Of a DNA stretch of 64,000 bases, positions 20,412 to 32,029 are shown piece by piece. Under the pieces are notes generated by a model that was given only the letters and a program-made list of their open reading frames with translations, did no database searches and was not told the DNA's origin. Origin of the DNA: Marsupella aquatica. Taxonomy: Eukaryota > Marchantiophyta. A program made the position numbers and the translations under genes. How positions within the stretch are numbered: position 1 is the stretch's first letter; each line of letters begins with the position of its first letter. The stretch lies in the NCBI GenBank assembly GCA_973895155.1, contig OZ316893.1:4030001-4094000 (forward strand). Direction: 5' to 3'.

Positions 20412-22681
20412 GAGTCAGAAGATGGAAGCCAAGGCCGAAGTCCGGAGAGGCCAGTCCTTAGAGCTTATAACCGGGCCCAAATGGAGGAACTGGTGGATGT
20501 AAATCAACCTGTGGCAGCCCAACAATACTCAGAGGAGGAGATTGGGGGCTTTGTAGAAGAGACCAGCATGCTCGGTAGTCAGGTTAATGTGGATGACTAC
20601 GACGATGAAGCTGTCGATCATGGGGCGAGACCAGTGCCGGGAGTGAGAACGTTGGGAAGGTTTTGTAGAAGACTTCCCTCAGTCTTTTAATACAAGCCGG
20701 AGGATCAGAAAACCCCAAAGTCTCATCCACCGGACGTGACACCATTGGAATTTGACTGAATGAAGGAAGCCGAGGCAGGTCTGAAGCTCGGGGGTTTCAC
20801 TTCCACAAAAATGGCATATCACGTGCGACAAAGGATAGGGTCATTTTATTGATTGTAAGGGAAGACTTAAGAATTTTTGTAGAAGAACAATAGGGTCTTT
20901 TAAATTCAATTTTGAGACTTATAAGAACATTAGGGTCTTTTTAATCCAATTTTTGGAATATTCCAAGAATATTTCAACTTTATAGGGGTTAAAAAATAAT
21001 ATTTGTTTCTTACATTTTAGGGGGTCCAAGGCCTAAAAACGTCGTAGGTGATGGGGAGGTCCCCATGTAGTGAGACCCCCGAGGTCTGAAGGAGAAACTC
21101 GACGAGTTGAGGTCCCAAAATGACATGCAGGAACGGCAGCTACCAGGCGGTGATTGGCCGAAGGAAATAAGACAGCTTAGTGAGAAGCAGGCCGAACCTC
21201 TCACTGACTTCGATCAATTACAAGCAGAAGCCTGGGAGAAACGGCCTCGTTGGCAGATGCTGGTATCACCTGGCAGATCAAAATATGCCAGGGATCAGGC
21301 TAGGGAGTATGGAGACATGTGTGGACTACTAGCCTTAGAAATCTTCGGCAATGAGTTAGAATCCGGACCATTTCTTAGAAAGGAAATGGTAGACCAGACA
21401 AGGTTGGAGGAGGCAATGACGTTGGAACGATTAAAAAAAGAAGAGGTAATCGCTTGGCTTTGCTCCATGGAAGCCGAAGTTGCTAAGACAAAGTCTGATC
21501 AACCAACTCAGCAGGATCTCTTGGCTAAGGAGCAGGAATTGGAAGTGGCGAACAACCAATTCAAAAACTACCAATTGGATAACCAGCAGATCAAGGAAAA
21601 ATTGATGAAGGTAGAGCTGGAGTTAGCCGATTCAAAAGCAAAAGTATAGGGTCTAAATCGCCAAGTCAAGAGGCTCAAAAAGACGGCTAAGGATCAAGCC
21701 ACCCAGTGCAAGAAGGCCTTGGCAGAAGCCCAAAGGAAGTATGACAAGTTACTCGACAGGTTGGAGGCCATGCGTGAGAAGCATGATGACGCCATTTGCA
21801 CAGCCGCCAATGATCACCTAAGCCGAGTCCAACAGATACGCAAGGAGCTTCAGGAGGAGCTAGTGAGGACAAAGCAGGCATGGACGGATGAGGTCACAAA
21901 GCTGGAAAGCATCAACAATTCCTAGAGAGCCGCTTTGGATAAGCAGGAGTTTGAGATTGTGCAGATCTTAAACGAGGAGCTCAAGACGGCCAAAGAGGAG
22001 GCGCACCGGCTTAATGAGGAGGTTGAGGATTTATCCCAAGAGCTGGAGGAGGCCAAAGACAAGATGATCGGCTTGTAGAGGCGTGCGGATAATCAAACAG
22101 AGAAGTTGCGAAAGTATGCCAAAGCAGGGCACGGATCACCAACTGGACGGTCTCCTACTAGTGGCGTGGTCGCTGGGAATACTGAAGTGCCGAAGCTGAC
22201 ATCTATATTGTCAAGAGTAACCGGGGGTAGGGCAATGCAGTTGGTTGTGGATCTGGCCAAAACATTCATGGGGCCAGCAGGTACTTCTGGGGTACCTCTT
22301 AAAGCCACGCCAGAAGAGGTCAAGAGTATGGCCGCCCACATTTGTGGGACTGTTGCTACAAAGGCAGCCATGGTAGAGATAAGTAATGCCGATGAACTTG
22401 GAGCTGCGGTAACAGGTTCATACACCGGTACAGCCACCATGGACTACCAGAATGTAAAGCCGTGGAAACTCAATACAGAACGTATTGGAGAGCGGGCTTG
22501 GATTGAGGAAGTGAAGGCCAACGCTATCGAAGCCATTTTTCAATAGGATGCCAATGCCGCAGCCGATGCCGAGGCCGACAAACCAGAACCCAAAGTCGAG
22601 GAGGCCGGAGGGATCAAGCCGGAGCCGATGGCAGGAGAAGGTGCAGAGTCCGAAGATTCGGACTTACCCCCGGTCATCTGA
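20412..22681 (+). pseudogene. 3' half of the interrupted coding sequence, coiled-coil protein with many C-to-T-type stops
   Basis: The frame entering from 4529 continues at 20412 (ESEDGSQG). The acidic first part ends around 20850 with stops at 20688 (TAA), 20757 (TGA) and 20850 (TGA). An intron-like AT-rich segment (about 20855-21020, GTAAGG...TTTTAG) follows. From 21023 one frame runs to a TGA at 22679-22681, broken only by TAG 21068, TGA 21071 and TAG at 21647, 21923, 22076 and 22544. It encodes long heptad-rich helices (QQDLLAKEQELEVANNQF, ELKTAKEEAHRLNEEVEDL), a more hydrophobic segment (22106-22546) and an acidic tail. No polymerase, integrase or zinc motif was seen. Family not recognised. 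Confidence 0.65.
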
Positions 22682-24883
22682 CAATTAAGGAGGGCCAGTT
22701 ATCGGTTGGAAGGAGGACGTGGCGGCAGGAGAAGGGCTTGGGCCAGAAAGGCGCGGCCGTTGTAGGATGGGACAGGGCAAGTATCGCCTTGTCGGCTTAC
22801 GTAGTATTAGATACTCGGTTCCCACAAGGTTCCGGGCTAGTCAAGTTTTTTAGGTAATAGTTTTTTTGTTGGATTATCGCGGTGAAAGGCCGTGAGTTGT
22901 GGTTAGGATTCCGTTTTTTCCCTTGAACGCGCTGCAAGGATAAAAACCTGGGCAGCGTGGCTCAGGGGGCTTTTTCTTAGTCAAGACTCTAGTGTAAACA
23001 TCAGTATGCTAGCATACAGCTCTTGGCTAAATCTAGACCGCGGATTATCAGTAAACCACAAAATTCCATTTCTGTGCAATTGTTTGAATTGAGTTGGCCT
23101 TGTTGCCTAGTTCACAGATTCTTGCAATCATGGCGTTGTGTGTTGTGATACTTGTCGCTTGATCAATTTAAGTCAGTTAGAGCGATACTGTGAAGCTATA
23201 CAATCGAATTGTCTTGATTGGAGACTGCCAAACCAAACTCTGAGAGAAAAGTGAGGATTGAGAGTGTTTCGTTGGTTAAAGTGTGGGTTGAGTCGGTCTG
23301 AGAAAAACCTTCAGCCAGCTTAAGAGATTAAGCCATAGAGGTACATTCCAGGGGCGGAATACAAACATACCCGACGAAGTCAATTGATAATTAGGTGTCA
23401 CAGCAATGCACAATTCACAAGCCCAGTGAAAGAATCGTTCCAGCATAGACTTGTGGATCGAGAGTTGATCGCGTTTCCAAGCCGAATGGTAGCCAAACCA
23501 CCATAAGCCGACCATAAGTAGGGGTTTATAGCAGCAGGCGGATGGTTCTTGGGGTTAGAGGTGTTGGGAAACGCGCCACAACTTTACCTAAATTGGACTT
23601 CAACGGTAACTCAACACCAACCCCAAGGGGTGTCGGCGCGATATTGCCACTTCCTCCCACCAGCCCCTGTGGTAGAGTCACCACTCTCCAATCCTGACAT
23701 TATTCCTTCACCCCCCCCCCCCCCCCTTGCCACCTCCTCTTCACATACTTTGCATGGAACCTGCCACCCCCCCGACTAGACTACTTGAGGGAATGGAGAA
23801 CCAACCCTTTGGCTCTCTGGTTGGCTCTCCGGCCCTACCCATTTAAGCCTTCCATCCCCTGCCTTCACCTTGCAACCATTTGACAGCAGAGAATTTTGTG
23901 AATTATTGGACATTGCATTTGTTAATGCCCCTCCCTGATTTATGTAAAGTACAGCCAATTTCTACATGTATTTAGTAGGTATACTAATAAGTCAAACAGT
24001 GCCTTGACCATGATTTCCTATGAAAAGTAAGTATAAGAAGAGATGCTCCATGGGCATAGGGAGAATGTACATGAGAGCAGGCAATTGTATATGGCTTGGT
24101 ATATGGTTACCGGCGTACAAGATGAGGGGTAACAAAGAACGTCATTTATATGATGAAATAAACCTAAATAACCATTCGATAGCCGACAAATGTATCTGGT
24201 TACCGGTGTGCTACGTGAGGAATTTAACACAGAGGGAGCCCCCCCCCCCCCAAATCCTCCTCCTTTTCAGTTTTGTTGCCTCTCGGGTGGTAACTTAGTT
24301 CTGAGAAAAGACTTGAAAAAATTTGTGTAAGAATATAAGAATTCCAGTAATACACACCCTAAACCTTAAAAAAATACAATAATAATTTACTATTTTAACC
24401 CCTCAGTTTATGAATATTCTTGAAATATTCCCCAATTTGGTCATTTTCCTCCAAATTTTGTACTAAAAACCTCTATAGTTCTTATAGTTTTCAAACCGGG
24501 ATTAAAACACCCCTCTTGTTCTCCAACAGCAATTTTAAAGTCTTTGGCGCAATTGAATAAAAAACCCTAACTTATTTGCTCACGATGGGTTGGAAGAAAA
24601 GAAATGAGGATCCTGCAAGAATAGGGATCCACATAGAAGTCTTATAAGTTATTGTGTGTTTGGTAAGGCTACTATTTTGGGAGACTTCATCATCGTTTTG
24701 ATGGGGCCCTTGTGATATTCACATAAGTGCGGCTTCATAGGACCAGCAGATACTCTCGCCACCATTATCTGTTTTGACAACAGAGTTTCACCAGCAGCTT
24801 TTGGTAAAGTTACACTCTGCTCAAGATTGAGCAATCCATCATATTTCTATAGAAATCAATACCCATATTTAGTGGACCATTAG
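22682..24883. other. Intergenic stretch, no gene recognised
   Basis: Contains the 3' flank of the interrupted gene, a C16 run (23711-23726), a C13 run (24239-24251) and AT-rich sequence from 24300. No reading frame carries recognisable motifs. Confidence 0.5.
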
Positions 24884-25208
24884 TGTTAAATTATGATGTT
24901 TTCCTTCTTGACGATCCAATCATTACTCATTCCATGCACACGTAATCGACACAATCTCTACGTGGTTCACCTCTTCTCTAAGGCTACGTCCACACAACAC
25001 TCAAGCTTTACTTCAAGAGTAGACGTACACACATGCCCTCCCTCTTCCTAAAGTTGCTCTGTTACAATGAGTAACACACCAGCGGCGTACACTAGCCCCG
25101 GTATATACAAGGTCAGACATGACTAACCTAACCTCAGCTAAGACCCTAACTGTGGTTAGCTTAAGTGCCATAACCTTTGAGTCACAAGACTAAGAGCAAT
25201 CCTTAATA
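24884..25208 (-). repeat. Copia 3' LTR
   Basis: About 325 bp, highly similar along its length to 29481-29812. On the minus strand it is preceded by a polypurine tract and it ends in TTAACA. No matching 5-bp target duplication was found (ATTAG on the left; CACTG or CTGGA on the right). Confidence 0.85.
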
Positions 25209-25220
25209 AACTCCCCCTTG
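25209..25220 (-). other. Copia polypurine tract
   Basis: On the minus strand CAAGGGGGAGTT directly abuts the 3' LTR, as expected for the plus-strand primer of a Copia element. Confidence 0.7.
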
Positions 25221-25419
25221 ACTCTAGTCTTGGGGACTGCAATTTCTGCTATCCATATGAGATACTCAACGGGAAATTCTAGACAATCACCTAAAATCAT
25301 AGGTGTCCCCCTAAAAACCATTTAAGGTTAACTAAGGGTTAATAAACTAGAATTAAGCCGTAGCCATAACAAGATTGAGTAACCCGTATATAGAAATTAC
25401 ATATTGATAAGTTACTCTA

Positions 25420-25542
25420 CTAGTGCTGCAAATGCAAAACTTGCAAAGTAGCATGGTGTTTTGAGTAACTCTCCAAAGGAATCAATTTGGTAAAAGCATC
25501 AACTGGGTTGAGTTTTCCATCAATCTTGACTAGCTCAAACAG
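25420..25542 (-). pseudogene. C-terminal fragment of Copia RNase H
   Basis: Minus-strand frame ending at TAG 25420-25422. It reads LFELVKIDGKLNPVDAFTKL and continues with a PLE-containing tail, matching the family end motif NPADxxTK of Copia RNase H. Upstream pol sequence is lost at about 25543. Confidence 0.75.
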
Positions 25543-26440
25543 CCGGGAGCATAATGGCCCCGACTCTAAGCAACCCACTCTCGGTTCGCCCCACTGATGG
25601 TCAAGGGGCCAAGCACCCTTGGAACTAAACCTCCACGCCTACTTGGCCTTGCCTCCTGAATGCAAGCTCCCTTGGGAGACTGAACGCGGCTTGGCTGCTA
25701 TTTTGGCAGGATTTGGCAAGCAGGAGAGCTAACACCCGCAAACCTCAAGAACCCATGGCACCCCCAGACCTAGGGTTTAGGGTTTAGGGTTTAGGGTTTA
25801 GCCCTCCTTGAGATTTTTTCAACGCATCCAAGAAGTCCTCCAACAGACTTCCCGTTGGGAAGATATTGCCTTTTCCGTTTGGCGCTTTCCCTTAGTGTCG
25901 CGACCGCCACGGCTCACGACTTCGGCTCGCCCTTAGCACCCAGGGAGACACCACTCCCCTCATATATGCTTCTGGAGACCTGTCACCCCCAGACTAGCTT
26001 TGGTCCTTAAACATTTGGCCTCCAACCCGGATCCTATCGCGCAAACTAGGCGCGACACCAATTGGCAATGCCCATAACTTCTTCGTTAGGCGTCTGCAAG
26101 CGGATTTCCTTGGCCCGCTATGATCGGGCTGACCCAGTGCTCATGTCTAGGCCCTCGGGTCTCATCGCTGCTCAGGGTACCTGATCGGCTAAACCCGGAT
26201 CGGGCCATAACTCACATCCCAAGCGTCCGTTGCCCATGGCGTCAACTCCATTGGCCTTGGGCCCAAGAGGATCTCACACTCAAGCCCTTAGAACTCAAAG
26301 TCCGTCTAGGGGTCCGGACAGTTGACCTTGAGTCCGGCCCCTTTTCCCCTTGACCCAACCAGCTCTCAGCTAGCCTAAGTCGTTAGTGTGAATCACCAGT
26401 TTGGCTCCTTGCCTTCGCTAGCGCCACGTTTCATTGCCCA
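25543..26440. other. GC-rich segment replacing Copia pol, no coding recognised
   Basis: Base composition changes sharply from the flanking AT-rich DNA. It includes a telomere-like array and sequence such as CGCGACACCAATTGGC without coding motifs. The origin is unknown; a foreign insertion or filler accompanying the pol deletion would fit. Confidence 0.45.
25771..25801. repeat. Interstitial telomeric repeat (TTTAGGG)n
   Basis: Four consecutive GGGTTTA units (25773-25800) with partial flanking units. This is the canonical plant telomere sequence, here inside a retrotransposon. Confidence 0.9.
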
Positions 26441-27118
26441 TTAGTCTCCCCATGCCAAGTCCTCCCCGGATGGCGTATCCAGGCCTGGACCATAACAGAG
26501 CTCGGTGTCGGAGCTAAGTGTTAAGGTAGTTGAGTTCCACGACTGTGCATCATCTAACAGCAAAGAGCTTATCACCTCATCATATAAAATGGTTTTCAGG
26601 TCTCTATACAAGAGAACCTGCCTCAAACCCTGATACGATGGGGGTAAGGAGCTGAGAAGAAGCAATGCCTTATCTTCATCTTCCACTCCCTTGCCAAGAT
26701 TTGACAAATCCACAGCTAGGCTGTCGAATTCGTCCAAGTGATCTCTAAGCTTGCCTCCTTCTTTGAGCCTCAAGCTCATCAAGAGAGACTTCTTGTACAA
26801 TTGATCTAAGGCATCCTCGTGGTAGTACTTCTCTCTTAGAGCCTTGAACAAGGATACACAATCCTTGTAGTCATCAAGTTTCTTGATTATGTGCGGCTTC
26901 AGATACAACATCACCGCATTAATAGCGATCACTTGCTTCTGCCTCCATTTCCTCAATGGGATCTCCTCTTCATTGCTAGACTCCTCTCGAGTAGATAGCA
27001 GATGATCTAGGCCCATAGCTCGAAGAATTCTCTTGACTTGCTTCTCCCATAACAAGTAATCCGTCCGCCCATCATACTTTTTCACCTCAAACTTGACACC
27101 TCCAAACTTGGATGCCAT
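26441..27118 (-). CDS. Copia Gag polyprotein fragment
   Basis: 225 residues starting MASKFGGVKFEV. The N-terminus has the Copia Gag signature (YDGRTDYLLWEKQVKRIL), followed by the UBN2/gag core: LRLKEGGKLRDHLDEFDSL, then ALLLLSSLPPSYQGL and YDEVISSLL. The expected CCHC zinc knuckle and protease are not seen; the frame ends shortly after the core, where the GC-rich filler begins. Gag forms the retrotransposon particle. The frame has no internal stops. Confidence 0.85.
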   Translation of the reverse strand: MASKFGGVKFEVKKYDGRTDYLLWEKQVKRILRAMGLDHLLSTREESSNEEEIPLRKWRQKQVIAINAVMLYLKPHIIKKLDDYKDCVSLFKALREKYYHEDALDQLYKKSLLMSLRLKEGGKLRDHLDEFDSLAVDLSNLGKGVEDEDKALLLLSSLPPSYQGLRQVLLYRDLKTILYDEVISSLLLDDAQSWNSTTLTLSSDTELCYGPGLDTPSGEDLAWGD

Positions 27119-27450
27119 CTTTGTCCTCCCGATGTTCTCCGTGTGCTATTGCTACGTTGCTTCCTATATCCTTTTGTCGCTTTTTCCTTTCTTCTGTCCT
27201 AGTGACTCAACTCAAATCATGGAAAAATGTCAAATTGTGAAATTTCTCAAAAATCTTGTAGCTTGTCACCGCCATGTAGCCCACCAGCCTAGCAAACCAA
27301 CGCCGAAATCCAAAATCAAAACCAAGCTTCGACGGAAAATTTTTCATGTTTCGGTCGGGGTGGGTAAAACTAAAAAATTTCTCCCTCGTTTTGACCACCT
27401 CGGGGAATAACCAGAATGCCAAGTAAATGCAAATAGATTGGTGCACTGTG

Positions 27451-28328
27451 TTGCTAGCTTCAGTGCCTACGACCTTGCCAAAAAAGAACCCAAAAAGTTA
27501 TCATCTTTTGATCAGAATCTTTTACGAATGGCTGAAAATATGCTCTCCATATTTTTTGGAATATTCCTTGAATATATAGCAGGTCTCACAGGGGGCCGTT
27601 CCCCCTATCCAAGCTGTTCAATTGGTGAGTCATCAGGCCCAAAATGTCGCTTAACTAATGAGGAGTCAGGAAAGAAATTAAAAAACCGGAGCTTAAGGGG
27701 GGTTTAAGCCCCTTAACTTGAAATATGGTATGTACAAGGGCGCAATGAGGGCGTATGGCCAGTACGTGTGACTGTTGCCGGTCCCAACAGGGCCGGCTGT
27801 CATGAGGAAAAAAGCATGCCATGAAGCGGCGATCAAGAAAAAATAGGGTCGGGAGGGGGAAATGGGATGCGAAGGGCCGGGCGGGAGAACTTAGTCATGA
27901 CTCTAACTAAACGGCAGCGGTAGGGCGGGTGATGGCAGGAAGCTGCAAAAATAAAACAACCGCCAGCCACTGAGGTGGCCGCGACCGCAAAATGGAGTAG
28001 TCGGGGAGGTGGAGGGGGTAATGTGTATGTGTCACGTTGCTAGCTTCAATGGCTACGATCTAACCAAAAAAGAACCCAAAAAGTTATTGTCTTTCATTTG
28101 GAATCTTTTTTGAATGGCCAAAAACATGCTCTCTGTATTTTTGGAATATTCTCTGACTGTGTAGCAGGTCTCACAGGGGGCTGTTCATCCTGTCCAAGCG
28201 GTTAAATTGGTGAGTCACCGGGCCCGGGATGCGGCACAACCAATGAGGAGAGGGAGGAAAAAATTAAAACCCCAATTAAAACCTGCCCTAAACGGGGTGC
28301 TAAGCTCCTTAACATGAAAATATGGCAC
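27451..28328. repeat. Direct duplication of about 285 bp in the Copia leader, 586 bp apart
   Basis: 27451-27735 and 28037-28328 share long blocks: TTGCTAGCTTCA, AAAAAGAACCCAAAAAGTTAT, GCAGGTCTCACAGGGGGC, AATTGGTGAGTCA. The spacer between them is GC-rich. The arrangement suggests a tandem duplication of a unit of about 586 bp. Confidence 0.8.
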
Positions 28329-29462
28329 AAAAAGGCGCACACCCGTTGCCTATATGCGTGACGGGCCAGGCACGGGTCGGGCAAGTATGCAAGGGCGGGC
28401 TAGTATGGGCAGCCGTGGTGGCTGCATATGCAGTCGAGGGCCGGGCCAGGGATGAAGCCGTCGCCACAAAGCAGCGGCCAACGAGGAAAAAGTAAAGGGT
28501 GATGTGGCGGGGCGTGATCAGCCAAGGGCTGGGAGGGCATATGAGCGCACGAAAAGCGCCGGCCGGCGCTGCACAGCTCATTGCCTTGGCGGGAGGCGGG
28601 CATACAAGGGGGTATTGTCGGGGATACAAAGCGCCGGAAGGGTGTGTACACACCCTTTGGTGTGTACACAAGTGGCCCTTAAAACCCCTTAAAACCAGAA
28701 AATGACCCCACAAATGAAAAAATGTCGCTACACACCTTGACGGCCGCTGTTTCAAATGAGTAAAGTAAACGCCACCGACGGGAAAAAAATGTTCCCGGAT
28801 TTTGCCTCCTTTGTCGTCTTGCCGTCAACAAATCCAGCAGCGTACAAATCTTCGCTGCAACTTGCTTGCTCCGCGTCAAGTGCCAATCCCAAGCTCAAAA
28901 CGACTGCCTTGTCGTGATCTCTCCTTTAAGCCGTAGCACTTCACAAATCTTCCTCCAAGTCAAACGCAATGACAAGAAACCCGGTTCAGTCAAGGCTATT
29001 TCTCCATAGCCATAAACAAAACCAGAAACGACTCCGTCACTCGTACCGTCACACTCGATTTACCCTTTTACCACACCAGATATCAAAACAACCAGCTTCG
29101 CCCAATCTATGATTTGAGCTATAGTATGTGACACCTTGCGCACCGCAAAGCTCACACCATCGAGTAAATGATCTCAGGTCCCTCCCACAAAAACTGTCGA
29201 AGAAAAAACCGTCGAACATGAATATTTTTACACAAAAAATCCAGAATGTCAGAAACTTGAATTCCTCCACACCATGAACTCCGCTCAGGGATTTCTTAGC
29301 ACCATCGGAAAGCCCTTGGCCCGATCTATCCATTGAGCCCAACACCTCCAAGTTTGATGCGACGGAACTCCATGAAATCGGGTGTGAAATCAACCAACAC
29401 TAACCGCTGGAAAATCCGACCATCACAAAAATACCTATCGTCACAATAGGGTCACCTCCTAA

Positions 29463-29480
29463 GATTGCTCTGATACTAAT
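29463..29480 (-). other. Copia primer-binding site
   Basis: The minus strand reads ATTAGTATCAGAGCAATC immediately after the 5' LTR. TATCAGAGC is the initiator-methionine tRNA complement typical of plant Copia elements (usual form TGGTATCAGAGC). Confidence 0.8.
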
Positions 29481-29812
29481 TGTTGAACTATGACGTCTTC
29501 CTTCATGACAATCCAATCATTACTCATTCCATACACACGTAGTCAACACAATCTCTACGTGGTTCACCTCTTCTCTAAGGCTACGTCCACACGAACACTC
29601 AAGCTTTACTTCAAGAGTAGACGAACACACATGCTCTCTCTCTTCCTCAAGTTTCTTTGTTACAATGAGCAAGCACTACATACCAGCGGCTTACACTAGC
29701 CCTGGTATATACAAGGTCACACACGACTAACCTAACCTCAGCTAAGACCCTAACTGTGGTTAGCCTAAGTGCCCTAACCTATGAGTCACAAGACTAAGAG
29801 CAATCCTTAACA
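29481..29812 (-). repeat. Copia 5' LTR
   Basis: About 332 bp, plus-strand start TGTTGAACTATG, end CCTTAACA. Shared blocks with the 3' LTR include ATCTCTACGTGGTTCACCTC and CTAACCTAACCTCAGCTAAG. Confidence 0.85.
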
Positions 29813-31682
29813 CACTGGACCTCTTTTGCTTTTACACCGTTGCACTTTGTTTGACATTTGTATCAAATTGGTCCCTTTCAGATCCACTTTCAGCAAGGTC
29901 AGCAAGGGTAGTCATGCACCAGGAAAACATAATGCTACTACAATGTTGGGAATAAATCTAGACTGAACAATCAACACATGTGAACAACATCCATAGACTC
30001 CGACACTAAAGGTATGTGGCTCACCCCATCTGGGCTATGTCCACGAGCGGCCGTGCAAGAGATCTAGTAATACACAAAGATTACACTTGCTCCATAGCCA
30101 ACGTGTTGGAGCTCCTCCTCTCACCTCCTCATTCTCTTTCCTAGAGAATGAACCTTCAAGTGTGAGCGCAAGTTTGTGTTCCCCTTGGGTATACCCCCTC
30201 CCATGGTCTATGAGAACCTGGAATTCAAACTAGTGTTATCCTAGTCTACTGAAGTCTAGCTAGTACTAGATATGGAAGTAAATAGGTTATACTAATAACA
30301 TAACCTAAAATACGAGAGATAGTGCACCAAAAGATTCTCCATGAAAATTTGTTGGCACCATCCAAGAATAGTTAGTGGCCATTAAAAATTGTTGACGTTG
30401 AGTTAACCAGTGGGCACTTGTTATGACATGTCTCAAAGAAAAACTCCCCTGGATTAACTTAGTTTGCTAAAAAGTGTGTTGGGTTTTGACCAGGGTCACG
30501 GACTTGTATTCCAGAGTGGCTGACTGACAAAAGACAGGAAAGAGTGGTTTGAGATACCATATTGGGTTTCCTGCCTTTGGGATTGTGTCTTCTTAGTCGA
30601 GGTTTAGTTCTTTTGCCTGTCCATTATTGGGGCTCTAGGGTCTTCTGGCTCGTTGGTCGTTGTGGATTTTTCGTTTGCCATTATTGGGATTCTCAGGCTT
30701 TTTGGGTCTTAGGTCTTCCTGGGATTTTCTTTCAAGATTATTGGGGCTCTCAGGCATTTTGGCTCTTTGATCTTCCTGGGTTTTAAGTTTGCCATTATTG
30801 GGGTTCTTGGGCTTTTTGTCTCTTACTAGGTCTTCCTGGTTTTCCCCTTGTTTTGTCCCTTTTTAATGGGTAGCTGGGATGTGTCTCCAGCTTAGGCTCC
30901 TTTTGTTCCTTGGTGATGTGATACAGATGGATTGCCAAGGATTATGAGATCAAGGGTAAAATGGCTTTAGTTCTTTTGCTAGTGTTGGGGCTCTTTGGCT
31001 TTTTGAAACTTTGATTCCTGGTTTGCTCCCCTTTCTTGGGTTGCTAAGATCCTTCTCCAGGTCAGGCTCATTTGGTTCCTTGGCAGTGTAATAGGGTGTC
31101 TCAAACCTGCACATTCCCAAAGATTTTAGGGCAGCTGAAGGAGAATACCTGTCCACCGTCATGACCAAAACTTGGATTTTGGTCAAATTTATCCTACCAA
31201 GGTTTCAATTTGAGACGGGTCACACCATGCATCCAAGGAAGAGCACATATCATCAATCTCTTATGGGTGGCAGCTATGCTATAGCTGAAGGGCACTGGTG
31301 GGTTTCAAATTGTTGGTCAAATTGTTCTTATCTTGGAATTAGGGTTTATTCCTAATCAATGTTGGTAACACTAATTTGAGGGTGGGGTACGTTTGAACAG
31401 GAAATAACACTATTTGTGGTAGGCTTTCTGGCTAAGGCTATTTCAGGTTGGAATTCCACTAACGAGAGCAAATCACATTCATGGTTATTTTGTGCTGCCA
31501 ATTTTGGGCATGTAATGTAATCCTGCTAGGCTCCGTTCCCTAGCTATAACTTTGCTTTTTAAAGTGATCCAGGGTACACAAAGCAGACTTTGTTCCCTAG
31601 CTGCCAGAGGTGAGTGCAATTATGTCTTTGTACTTGTGCATTGACACAAGCATTCAGCTTTGAAATGTGGGTCCCACAATTA
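29813..31682. other. Intergenic stretch with a minisatellite
   Basis: No gene recognised. The only structure seen is the 57-bp repeat near 30610-30845. Confidence 0.5.
30610..30845. repeat. 57-bp degenerate minisatellite, four copies
   Basis: CCATTATTGGG-like starts at 30621, 30678, about 30735 and 30792, each followed by CTC..GG(C)TTTTTGG..CTT..GGTCTTCCTGG. The period is divisible by three, so the plus-strand frame 30562-30786 stays open and reads as a repetitive hydrophobic peptide; I take that as a by-product. Confidence 0.8.
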
Positions 31683-31697
31683 TTTCAGTTGATTTTT

Positions 31698-32029
31698 TTT
31701 TGTCTTGAAACGGAAATGGGGAGGAAATACAATTACAATTAGACTCCCCCCATCCCAATGTGACAGTTTTTCTGTAGGGAACCCAGACCAGGGTGAGCCC
31801 CAACGGATCCGACATGGACCCGCACCAGGAAGGAGAGAGGATTAAATCAGGGCCACAAAGTAGACGACCAGGGGACAAGTAGATAATCAGAACTCCAATC
31901 CACTACCCACAAAACCCATCCCACCCACACACATATATCCTCCACACCCCGGTGTGTGGAGGGGGGATTGAACCCGGGACCTCTCAGTTCTAGGCAAATC
32001 CCCTAGCCAATTGACCTAAGCCAATTGGT
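31698..32029 (-). mobile_element. tRNA-derived SINE
   Basis: The minus strand starts near 32029 with a tRNA-like head: an A-box-like TTAGGTCAATTGGCTAGG and, about 30 bp on, a B-box GGTTCAATCC in AGAGGTCCCGGGTTCAATCC. The body runs about 330 bp to an A-rich 3' end (plus-strand T run at 31692-31702). Flanking 15-bp duplications TTTCAGTTGATTTTT (from 31683) and TTTCAATTGATTTTT (32030-32044) match at 14 of 15 positions. Non-autonomous; depends on LINE machinery by family knowledge. Confidence 0.75.

Larger units (their letters stand above)
24884..29812 (-). mobile_element. Copia-type LTR retrotransposon, pol largely deleted
   Basis: Two similar LTRs (29481-29812 as 5' LTR, 24884-25208 as 3' LTR) enclose a 4.3-kb interior on the minus strand. 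Signals in order: primer-binding site next to the 5' LTR, long untranslated leader with an internal duplication, gag, a GC-rich replacement segment, the last about 40 residues of RNase H, polypurine tract. Integrase and reverse transcriptase are absent, so the copy is non-autonomous. The LTRs differ by substitutions and small indels, so the insertion is not very recent. Confidence 0.85.

Noticed and set aside
21107-22546. Amber (TAG) recoding or readthrough in a retroelement-like gene
   Set aside because: TGA and TAA also occur in the same gene and every stop fits a C-to-T change, so decay by deamination explains the pattern better than recoding.
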